20,040 bases of DNA from CAYZJD01 sp964483455. Lineage in GTDB: Bacteria; Acidobacteriota; Terriglobia; Bryobacterales; Bryobacteraceae. The notes below the pieces were generated by a model. It was not told the DNA's origin and did not search any database. It saw only the letters and a program-made list of their open reading frames with translations. This document shows, one piece after another, positions 14,571 to 20,040 of the stretch (position 1 is its first letter; each line of letters begins with the position of its first letter). Both the position numbers and the translations under genes were made by a program. Where the stretch lies: the NCBI GenBank assembly GCA_964483455.1, contig CAZACK010000097.1, positions 1 to 20,040 on the forward strand, read 5' to 3'.

Positions 14571-15824
14571 ATGGAACATCGAGTTCTCGCTTTCGTGCTC
14601 GCGGGAGGAAAAGGAACCCGCCTGTACCCTTTGACCAAGGAACGCGCCAAACCGGCGGTTCCGTTCGGAGGCAAATACCGGATCGTTGACTTCGTCCTCA
14701 GCAACCTCATCAACTCCGGCGTCTATTCGATCTACGTTCTCATCCAGTTCAAGAGCCAGTCCTTGCTCCAGCACCTCCGGGACGGCTGGCAATTCAGCGG
14801 TTTGCTGAATGACTATTTCATCATTCCAGTCCCGGCGCAGATGCGAACCAGCGACGAAACGTGGTATCGCGGAACCGCCGATGCGATCTTCCAGAACCTG
14901 AACCTGATCGAGCAGGCCAGCCCCGACACCGTGGCCATCTTCGGCGCCGATCACATTTATCGGATGAACATCCGGTCGATGATCGAGTTTCACGAGCGGA
15001 AAGGCGCGGAAGTGACGGTTGCCGCGATTCCGGTCGACCGGCGATTCGCGGCCGAATTCGGCGTCATCGAGACCGATGAAGACGGGCGGATCGTCGGCTT
15101 TCACGAAAAGAAGGCCGGCGCGCCGACGATTCCCGGCGACCCGGAACGGGTCTATGCGTCGATGGGCAACTACGTGTTCTCCGCCCCGCGGCTGCTCGAG
15201 GAGTTGGGGGACGACGCGGAAAACGAAGGGAGCACGCACGATTTCGGCCGCGACATTCTCCCGTCGCTGGTCGGCCGCGTGCCGATGTACGCCTACGACT
15301 TCCAGACGAATCGCATTCCCGGCGATCCGCCGTCCGTGGCCCCCTACTGGCGTGACGTGGGGACGATTGACGCCTACTACGAGGCGGCCATGGATCTCCG
15401 GGAGGTCGTGCCGGACCTGAATCTGTACAACCCGCAATGGCCGCTGCGAACCGCGGGCTATCCGGATCCTCCCGCCAAGTTCACCTTTGACGAAGACGGG
15501 CGCCGCGGAGAGGCCATCGACTCGATCGTCAGCGCCGGCTGCATTCTCTCGGGCGGGATGGTGAGGCGATGCGTGCTGCACCGGGGGGTGAGGGTCCACA
15601 CGGGCGCGATCGTCGAGGACTCCGTCATCTTCGACAACTGCGACATCGGCCGCCACTGCCGCATCCGGCGCGCCATCCTGGACAAGAACATCCACATCCA
15701 GCCCGGGACGAAGATTGGTTACAACCGGAGCGATGACGAGCGACTGTACCACGTGAGCGATTCCGGAATCGTCGTCGTGGAGGGCCTGCGGTCGAACGTG
15801 CCAATCGCCCGAGTGGTCGTATAA
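14571..15824 (+). CDS. glgC: Glucose-1-phosphate adenylyltransferase (ADP-glucose pyrophosphorylase)
   Basis: The 417-residue cytoplasmic enzyme makes ADP-glucose from glucose-1-phosphate and ATP, the committed step of bacterial glycogen synthesis. The nucleotidyltransferase signature LAGGKGTRLYPLTKERAKPAVPFGGKYRIVDF is at residues 10-42. It is followed by QHLRDGW, WYRGTADAIFQN, the metal-binding FGADHIYRM, EFGVIETDEDGRI, FHEKK and YWRDVGTIDAYYEA. A C-terminal left-handed beta-helix carries the hexapeptide-like run around SVIFDNCDIGRHCRIRRAIL. Length and motifs are complete. ATG 14571 is chosen over an upstream ATG 14517 because GAGGAAG lies nine bases before it and homology begins there. It is divergent from the MFS gene and converges with the next gene at a 14-base gap. 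No other glg genes are in the window. Confidence 0.97.
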   Translation: MEHRVLAFVLAGGKGTRLYPLTKERAKPAVPFGGKYRIVDFVLSNLINSGVYSIYVLIQFKSQSLLQHLRDGWQFSGLLNDYFIIPVPAQMRTSDETWYRGTADAIFQNLNLIEQASPDTVAIFGADHIYRMNIRSMIEFHERKGAEVTVAAIPVDRRFAAEFGVIETDEDGRIVGFHEKKAGAPTIPGDPERVYASMGNYVFSAPRLLEELGDDAENEGSTHDFGRDILPSLVGRVPMYAYDFQTNRIPGDPPSVAPYWRDVGTIDAYYEAAMDLREVVPDLNLYNPQWPLRTAGYPDPPAKFTFDEDGRRGEAIDSIVSAGCILSGGMVRRCVLHRGVRVHTGAIVEDSVIFDNCDIGRHCRIRRAILDKNIHIQPGTKIGYNRSDDERLYHVSDSGIVVVEGLRSNVPIARVVV

Positions 15825-15838
15825 CCGAGCTTGCCAGC

Positions 15839-17326
15839 CTACCGGCCGGCGCCGGGCGCGGTGGATTTCGCGGGAACTGCCGGCGGCGACTTCCGGATTT
15901 CCTCGTAATACTGCTGCACATAGTGCTGGAAGATCAGCGGGATCTCGTCGCGGTGGATCTCGCCGCCGGAGTCGGAGTGCAGGGCCTTCCTCTGGGAATA
16001 GGGGGTTCGCAACTGCTGGTTCTGGCTGGCGGTGACTTCGACCATCACGTCGCCGGTCAGATTCTGCGCGCGCTTGCCGAGGATCTCGCTGATCTTGCCC
16101 ATGGCGGCGAGCTGCTCGGCTTCCTTGACGTCCTTGCCGCCCTCTTCCTTGCCCATTCCGCTTCGCTCGCGGGCCCGCGGGTCCGGGCGTCCGGAACCCT
16201 GCTCGCCGGACTGCCCCTGGGCGGCCTGGGCCGTATCGCCGCTCTCTCCCTGCTCGCCCGGCTGGGGCGAACCCTGTGCCTCAGAGGATTGCCGGCCTCC
16301 CGGTCCCTCCGCCTGCCGGCTCGTGGACTGCGCGGAGCGGCCGGACTGGGAGCCTCTGGACTTCGACGCGACTTCGCGCGATTCCGTGAGCGGAGGCTGA
16401 ATCTTCAGCTTCGCCAGCAGATCGGCCATGGCGTCGCGCAGCTTATTCAGCAGATCGGAGTCCTCGTTCGAAGAGGACGGCTTTGCCGGAGGATTCTGAG
16501 CGGATTCCGCTTCCGAAGCGCGATCATCCGGTGAATCGCCGGACGCGGGTGGATGATTCCGGTCCGCCGGCGGCTCCTCGCCGGTTTGTCCCGCGGACTG
16601 CCGTGCATTCGGCGATGCCTTGGATTCCGAGCCCGGGGCGCCGGAACTGCTGGGCGCAGGTGTCGCCATTTCGGCTCCTGGCGCCGAACCCAAGGCCGGG
16701 TCTAGCATGGCGAGTCCGCCCGCGTCCAGGCGATTCGGGTCTTTGGCGGCGGCCGTCCGCTTGTCCAGGGCTATCGCCTCGGGCTGCGCGCCGTAGAATC
16801 CTTCGAACACGATCCTCGCAATCGGAGGACGCAGATCGAGGGATCCCCTCACTCCATATCGCAGGGCCAACAAGCCCAGGGCAGCCAGGCAAAGCGCCGC
16901 GGCGACGCGCAAGGCCGCGGGCCGGCAGAACGGCACGGCCAGGCGCGGATCGAGACCCCGGCTTTCCGCCTCGGCCTCCAGCCGCTGCGCATCCCGGATT
17001 TCCGGCGACACTCGACCGGCGCCGTTGCGAAAGAAAAGCGCGGTCGAAAGGGTGTCCTGGAGACTCATCCGCCGGTCGATCCGCTGGGCCAGCCCGTAAT
17101 CGGAGACCCTCTCCTTCCGGGCGCGATTCAGCCGCCATGCCAGCCCCGCGACAAAGACGGCCGCGAGCCAGTGCCAGCTCAGCATCGACGTGCCCGCGAC
17201 CAACAGCAGCACAACCCCGCCCATTGTGAAGGCAGCCACCCAGACACCGCCTGCCACCACCGCGTTGGCGAGGTGGCGCCGGCGAGCCTGGCGGAGCAGG
17301 ACTTCAAGCGGGGACTGCGGGGGCAT
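15839..17326 (-). CDS. Large membrane protein with disordered linker (DUF4175-like architecture)
   Basis: This protein of about 495 residues has two N-terminal membrane helices (VVAGGVWVAAFTMGGVVLLL and MLSWHWLAAVFVAGLAW). A cytoplasmic segment follows (RIDRRMSLQDTLSTALFF), then a third helix (RVAAALCLAALGLLALRYGV). Next comes a long low-complexity region of about 200 residues rich in Ser, Gly, Gln, Glu, Ala and Pro. The C-terminus is structured, with EAEQLAAMGKISEILGKRAQNLTGDVMVEVTASQNQQLRTPYSQ and IPLIFQHYVQQYYEEIRK. The overall plan resembles DUF4175-type proteins found near MoxR/von Willebrand operons, but no enzymatic motif is visible and that match is tentative. The start ATG 17326 is preferred; the frame also allows GTG 17335, only two bases from the -10-like GATAAT. 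It diverges from the Tat isomerase-like gene. Confidence 0.75.
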   Translation of the reverse strand: MPPQSPLEVLLRQARRRHLANAVVAGGVWVAAFTMGGVVLLLVAGTSMLSWHWLAAVFVAGLAWRLNRARKERVSDYGLAQRIDRRMSLQDTLSTALFFRNGAGRVSPEIRDAQRLEAEAESRGLDPRLAVPFCRPAALRVAAALCLAALGLLALRYGVRGSLDLRPPIARIVFEGFYGAQPEAIALDKRTAAAKDPNRLDAGGLAMLDPALGSAPGAEMATPAPSSSGAPGSESKASPNARQSAGQTGEEPPADRNHPPASGDSPDDRASEAESAQNPPAKPSSSNEDSDLLNKLRDAMADLLAKLKIQPPLTESREVASKSRGSQSGRSAQSTSRQAEGPGGRQSSEAQGSPQPGEQGESGDTAQAAQGQSGEQGSGRPDPRARERSGMGKEEGGKDVKEAEQLAAMGKISEILGKRAQNLTGDVMVEVTASQNQQLRTPYSQRKALHSDSGGEIHRDEIPLIFQHYVQQYYEEIRKSPPAVPAKSTAPGAGR

Positions 17327-17337
17327 CGCTCTCACTG

Positions 17338-17343
17338 ATTATC
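17338..17343 (-). promoter_or_regulatory. -10-like box for the membrane protein gene
   Basis: On the minus strand GATAAT (17343-17338) lies 11 bases before ATG 17326, again giving a very short leader. No -35 is clear; the expected position falls on the palindrome at 17358-17373. Confidence 0.35.
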
Positions 17344-17357
17344 CCAGAACGCGAGCA

Positions 17358-17373
17358 CTGGCACCGGTGTCAG
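17358..17373. promoter_or_regulatory. Operator-like palindrome in a divergent promoter region
   Basis: CTGGCACCGGTGTCAG is a 16-base palindrome with a single mismatched pair. It sits between the minus-strand -10 at 17338-17343 and the plus-strand -10 at 17375-17380, over the spacer or -35 region of both. That is a typical place for a repressor controlling two divergent genes. Confidence 0.5.
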
Positions 17374-17374
17374 T

Positions 17375-17380
17375 TATCAT
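17375..17380 (+). promoter_or_regulatory. -10 box giving a near-leaderless mRNA for the second Tat isomerase-like gene
   Basis: TATCAT ends seven bases before ATG 17388. No Shine-Dalgarno precedes the start. The spacing repeats that at 3698, 10383 and 11764. Confidence 0.4.
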
Positions 17381-17387
17381 CTGTCTC

Positions 17388-18299
17388 ATGAAGACAACCC
17401 GACGGGCGGTGCTCGTGCAAGGCGCCGCCTTGTGCGCCCCGTTGCCGGCACTGCCGGCCGCTCCCTCCCCGAGGATCAGCCTCGCGGTCTCGACTTACTC
17501 CTACTGGCATTTCCGGGGCGACAAATACCCGGTCGAGAGGGTAATCGAAAACGCCGCCCGGCTCGGCTTCGACGGAGTCGAAATCCTGCACCGTCAGATG
17601 GCCGAGGAGTCTACCGGCTATCTCAACAAGCTGAAGCGGCTGGCGTTCGTCCACGGCCTCGATTTGGTCATGCTGTCGATCCACCAGGATTTCGTCTCGC
17701 CCGATCCGGCCGCGCGGCGGAAGGACATCGATCACACCCGGCACTGCATCGACCTGGCGGCTCAGATGGGCATCCCTTGTATCCGGCTCAACTCCGGACG
17801 GTGGAAGACCATCAAGTCCTTCGATGACCTCATGAAGGTGAAAGGAAGCGAGCCGCCGATTGCGGGCTACACCGACGACGACGCTTTCGGCTGGTGCATC
17901 GACTCGATCGAGAAATGCCTTCCGGCGGCGGAGAAGGCAGGCGTGGTGATGGCCCTCGAGAACCACTGGGGACTCACCACGCGTCCGGAGGCGGTCGTGC
18001 GGATCTACAAGGCCGTCAATTCGCCTTGGTTGGGGGTAAACCTGGACACGGGCAACTACGCGGGCGATCCCTACCCGCAGATCGAGTTGCTGGCGCCGCA
18101 CGCCACGATCGTCCAAGCGAAGACCTACTACGGCGGCGGCGAATGGTACACGCTGGACCTGGACTATCCACGCATCGCGCGGATCCTGCGGAACGCGGGA
18201 TTTCGCGGCTGGGTCTCGCTGGAGATGGAAGGCAAGGAAGACCCGGAGACGGCCGTGCCGAAGAGCCTCCGGGTTCTGCGAGCGGCGTTTGGCGCGTGA
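17388..18299 (+). CDS. Tat-exported sugar phosphate isomerase/epimerase-like TIM barrel (second copy)
   Basis: The 303-residue protein begins MKTTRRAVLVQGAALCAPLPALPAA (given in two parts: the TTRRAVLVQ twin-arginine core, then a hydrophobic stretch to LPAAP). An AP-endonuclease-2-like TIM barrel follows with ARLGFDGVEIL, MLSIHQDFV, MGIPCIRLNSG, VVMALENHWG, LGVNLDTGN, ATIVQAKTYY and WVSLEMEGKEDP. The E in LENH, D in NLDTGN and final E in SLEMEG fit the usual metal ligands; the usual His-containing strand reads VQAKTYY here. The exact reaction on sugars or keto-sugars is unknown. It is only distantly related to the barrel at 7707, so the two are likely different enzymes rather than a duplication. 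ATG 17388 follows TATCAT by seven bases. It shares a 61-base divergent control region with the membrane-protein gene. Confidence 0.87.
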   Translation: MKTTRRAVLVQGAALCAPLPALPAAPSPRISLAVSTYSYWHFRGDKYPVERVIENAARLGFDGVEILHRQMAEESTGYLNKLKRLAFVHGLDLVMLSIHQDFVSPDPAARRKDIDHTRHCIDLAAQMGIPCIRLNSGRWKTIKSFDDLMKVKGSEPPIAGYTDDDAFGWCIDSIEKCLPAAEKAGVVMALENHWGLTTRPEAVVRIYKAVNSPWLGVNLDTGNYAGDPYPQIELLAPHATIVQAKTYYGGGEWYTLDLDYPRIARILRNAGFRGWVSLEMEGKEDPETAVPKSLRVLRAAFGA

Positions 18300-18371
18300 G
18301 TCCGAGCCTGTAGCAAACCGGACCGCGAGGCAGGCTCTGCGTCAAACCGGCGGGGTGCTGAAAGCGGCCCG

Positions 18372-18391
18372 GGCAGGCGATTTCGCCTGCC
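18372..18391. repeat. REP-like hairpin between convergent genes
   Basis: GGCAGGCG (18372-18379) and CGCCTGCC (18384-18391) form a perfect eight-pair stem around ATTT. It lies in the 122-base gap between the convergent genes ending at 18299 and 18422. No T-run follows, so it may be a dispersed palindromic repeat that also helps end transcription. Confidence 0.45.
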
Positions 18392-18421
18392 AAGAGTCGG
18401 AGGCCGAAGCCTGTGCCACAG

Positions 18422-19165
18422 CTACGGAAGGGAATCGAGGGTGCGTCTTTTCGCCTCCTGGTCCACCTCCAGCGCGACTGCGTACCGCACGCCGGCGCGC
18501 GCGCCCCGGACCCGGGCGAGCGCCTCGTAGTAGTCCAGGTACGGGAACGAAGAAACGCCGCCGCGAATGAATTCGTACTTCGTGACGGCCTGCTTCCAAC
18601 GCTCCATGTCCGCTGTCACATCGATGAACAGATAAGGCTGGAAGCCCTCGTCGTCTTCCCAGTTTTCGGCGTAGTAGACGCCGCGAAGGCCGCGGTGCGG
18701 CGCGCTGGCGGCGGTGCCTTCGAGGGATGCCAGCAGCACCGCGTCGCGGACGATCGCATACGTGGCGGCGTGGTCCCGGTGGATGCTGTTCTTCCAGTGG
18801 GTGATGACGTGCGTGGGTTTGGTCTTCCGGACGACTTCAGCCACGTAGCGGCGCGCCGATTCGCCGTCCGGCAGTTCCGCGTCCCGATACGGCCCGAACA
18901 GGACCTCGGCGCCGATGACCTTCGCGGCCTCCTCCGCCTCGCGGCGTTTCTGGGCGCCGTAAGCCTCCGGCGAGAGCTTGGGATTACCACGCTCGCCGAG
19001 GGTGAGGTGCAGAATCACGACCCGGTCCCCCATGCGAACGTGCCTGGCAAGGATCGCGCCGGCAGTGATCTCCATGTCGCCGCAGTGCGCGCCGATGGCG
19101 AGGATGGTGCGCGGAGCCGAGTTGGCGGCGGCCATCGCAAACCACAGCGCGAGCGAGGCGATCAT
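18422..19165 (-). CDS. PIG-L family protein with altered AHCGD active-site motif
   Basis: The 247-residue protein has a short hydrophobic start (MIASLALWFAMAAANSA) that is probably a signal peptide. The LmbE/PIG-L domain follows. The first metal motif reads GAHCGDME (H27, D30) rather than AHPDDE: the two zinc-ligand positions remain, but the aspartate that acts as general base in characterised deacetylases is G29. The distal motif reads HRDH (H129-H132). Other family features are VVILHLTLGERGNPKLSPEAYGAQKRREAEEAAKVIGAE (residues 49-87) and THVITHWKNSIHRDH. The protein may be a deacetylase using another base (E32 is nearby) or a different zinc hydrolase. ATG 19165 is the first start; GGGAGA lies 13 bases upstream, which is far for a ribosome-binding site. 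It converges with the Tat isomerase-like gene. Confidence 0.85.
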   Translation of the reverse strand: MIASLALWFAMAAANSAPRTILAIGAHCGDMEITAGAILARHVRMGDRVVILHLTLGERGNPKLSPEAYGAQKRREAEEAAKVIGAEVLFGPYRDAELPDGESARRYVAEVVRKTKPTHVITHWKNSIHRDHAATYAIVRDAVLLASLEGTAASAPHRGLRGVYYAENWEDDEGFQPYLFIDVTADMERWKQAVTKYEFIRGGVSSFPYLDYYEALARVRGARAGVRYAVALEVDQEAKRRTLDSLP

Positions 19166-19246
19166 GCTTTGCCGATGATCTCCCGACCGGAGATTGCCGT
19201 CAAGCCGGCCGCACGATCAAGAGATTCCATCTGATGGTGGACGGCA

Positions 19247-19262
19247 GGCACGACGTCGTGCC
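19247..19262. repeat. Perfect 16-base palindrome
   Basis: GGCACGACGTCGTGCC is a perfect palindrome. It sits 82 bases upstream of the PIG-L start on that gene's side, so it may be an operator, or it may be part of the eroded insertion region. Confidence 0.4.
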
Positions 19263-19379
19263 GGAGCAGGACTCAGATACGGCTGGTCGATGGAGGATTG
19301 TGGGAACTGCGCCCAAGCAGGGAATGCAACGGCGTAGCGCGACATGACGGCTTCGGGACCGGAAATCACCACGCCCGAC

Positions 19380-19417
19380 TGGTGGGCCCGTCAGAACTCG
19401 AATCTGCGACGTTACGG
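19380..19417 (-). pseudogene. tRNA 3'-half remnant (T-arm, acceptor and CCA), possible attachment-site scar
   Basis: On the minus strand the order is GCAGA TTCGAGT TCTGA, then CGGGCCC, A and CCA. This is a T-stem with four of five pairs, a canonical TTCGA T-loop, a seven-base 3' acceptor strand, a discriminator A and an encoded CCA, with exact tRNA spacing. No D-arm, 5' acceptor strand or anticodon arm with a U33 is found upstream, so it is not a working tRNA. Integrating elements that target tRNA genes leave such 3'-half copies at their far end. The isotype cannot be read. Confidence 0.55.
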
Positions 19418-19481
19418 CCTTTTCGATGTCGTCTCGCGATTGTGGAGACGGAGACAAATTTGGTTTCCCTATACATGAGGA

Positions 19482-20040
19482 TCAGCGCTGGCTGGCTTTC
19501 CGTTCCCGCGCCGGTTTGCCGGCCAGAGCATTTACAAACGCCCTTATATCGAGGGCCTCCATCCCCGGCGCCAGTCCCCGACTCGGCGGCGCTGTGGTGG
19601 ACGCTCGATGCACGACCGCCAACCGGACTGGCTGACGATCGCCCATGGACCGATGCAGCGACTCCAACGGTCTTGCCATGGCGGGTTGGACGGTCTTGGA
19701 TGCCTTGCACTCCACCATCCAGAGGCCGCCGTGCCCACTCGGAAACAGCAAATCGACCTCCAGTCCCCGTTGATCTCGGAAGTGGTACAGCTCCTTGCGG
19801 CGGCCGTGGTTGACCTGGTTCTTCAGGATTTCCGCGGCCACGTATCCCTCGAACAGGGCTCCGAGAAACGGCGACCGCTCCAACTCTGCCGGGGTGGTAA
19901 TCCCCAACAGGTAGCAAGCCAGGTCCGAATCCCCCAAGTACACTTTGGGCGACTTGAGCAGGCGTTTGCCGAAGTTCTCGAAATAGGGCGGGACGAGGAT
20001 CGCCTGTCCCGTGATCTCCAGGACGTGCAGCCAGTCGCCC
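19482..20040 (-). CDS. ATP-binding protein with DUF4143 domain, C-terminal part (gene continues beyond window)
   Basis: The frame is open from the window edge to a TGA at 19482-19484, about 185 residues, with the N-terminus outside. It shows the hallmarks of the C-terminal half of AAA_14/DUF4143 ATPases: ILVPPYFENFGKRLLKSPKV, YLGDSDLACYLLG, GALFEGYVAAEILKNQ, LYHFRDQRGLEVDLLF and LWMVECKAS. The EVD...ECK pair resembles a PD-(D/E)XK nuclease fold. A GTG at 19943 could be mistaken for the start, but homologous sequence continues upstream of it, so the gene is a full-length ATPase cut by the window. The biological role of the family is poorly defined; members are widespread, variable and often near mobile or defence genes. 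The tRNA remnant lies 65 bases beyond its 3' end. Confidence 0.85.
   Translation of the reverse strand, partial: GDWLHVLEITGQAILVPPYFENFGKRLLKSPKVYLGDSDLACYLLGITTPAELERSPFLGALFEGYVAAEILKNQVNHGRRKELYHFRDQRGLEVDLLFPSGHGGLWMVECKASKTVQPAMARPLESLHRSMGDRQPVRLAVVHRASTTAPPSRGLAPGMEALDIRAFVNALAGKPARERKASQR

Larger units (their letters stand above)
19166..19481. other. 316-base intergenic region without a supportable gene
   Basis: No open frame here has a plausible start and coding character. It contains a 16-base perfect palindrome at 19247-19262 and a tRNA 3'-half remnant at 19380-19417. These suggest a former insertion site or eroded sequence. Confidence 0.5.

Noticed and set aside
14478..15752. 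Minus-strand open frame opposite glgC
   Set aside because: GlgC is unmistakable on the plus strand, and the opposite frame has no domain.
15923..16534. Plus-strand frame rich in leucine opposite the membrane protein
   Set aside because: It arises from the low-complexity codons of the minus-strand linker and has no start signal.
19380..19470. An intact tRNA gene
   Set aside because: No D-arm, anticodon arm with U33 or 5' acceptor strand could be matched; only the 3' half is tRNA-like.
1..20040. CRISPR array, rRNA or insertion sequence
   Set aside because: No regularly spaced repeats, rRNA-like stretches, transposase motifs or terminal repeats were seen.

Overview
The window is GC-rich bacterial DNA with closely packed genes. 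The gene content suggests an acidobacterium of the Bryobacterales/Solibacter type. The evidence is two secreted (Tat) sugar-isomerase-like TIM barrels, a DUF1080 (3-keto-disaccharide hydrolase) protein, a secreted NIPSNAP protein, two PIG-L deacetylases of different subtypes, an ACS-family MFS transporter and glgC. The taxonomy is inferred from gene content, not from a marker gene.

Region 1 (1-2764) is the most interesting part. A radical SAM protein appears to end at a TGA codon at 1450-1452, but the frame continues for 11 more sense codons. The resulting tail is Cys-Sec-Ala-Glu-Pro, followed by a TAG stop. This is the hallmark of the CUAEP/CCAEP-tail radical SAM selenoprotein family. A compact hairpin with a GGU-type apical loop lies at the distance from the TGA expected for a bacterial SECIS element. 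One base after the TAG, an ATP-grasp ligase begins on GTG, and its only plausible Shine-Dalgarno sequence sits in the SECIS loop. The pair looks like a two-gene biosynthetic unit whose translation may be coupled through selenocysteine insertion.

Region 2 (2754-3488, minus strand) has a YggX-like Fe(II)-trafficking protein and a small hypothetical protein. Region 3 (3712-7580, plus) is a two-gene unit of secreted carbohydrate-active enzymes: a double alpha/beta-hydrolase with a degenerate second half, overlapped by a GH36/GH27-like (clan GH-D) glycosidase. Region 4 (7707-10134) is a convergent pair: a Tat-exported sugar isomerase-like TIM barrel and a Tat-exported DUF1080 plus PHP-like fusion. 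Both suit periplasmic processing of (keto)sugars. Region 5 (10396-14484) has a secreted NIPSNAP protein (plus) facing a minus-strand series: MFS transporter, cupin-like protein (ATGA overlap), PIG-L deacetylase and 3-hydroxyacyl-CoA dehydrogenase.

Region 6 (14571-18299) has glgC (ADP-glucose pyrophosphorylase) converging on a large membrane protein with a long disordered linker. That gene diverges from a second Tat-exported sugar isomerase-like gene across a 61-bp intergenic region carrying a near-perfect palindrome between two -10 boxes. Region 7 (18300-20040) holds a REP-like hairpin, a PIG-L protein with an altered AHCGD active-site motif, a 3'-half tRNA remnant that may be an attachment-site scar, and the C-terminal part of a DUF4143 AAA+ ATPase that runs off the window.

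A recurring regulatory pattern is a -10 box ending only 6-8 bases before the start codon at several genes, which implies leaderless or almost leaderless mRNAs. No rRNA, intact tRNA, insertion sequence or CRISPR array was seen.
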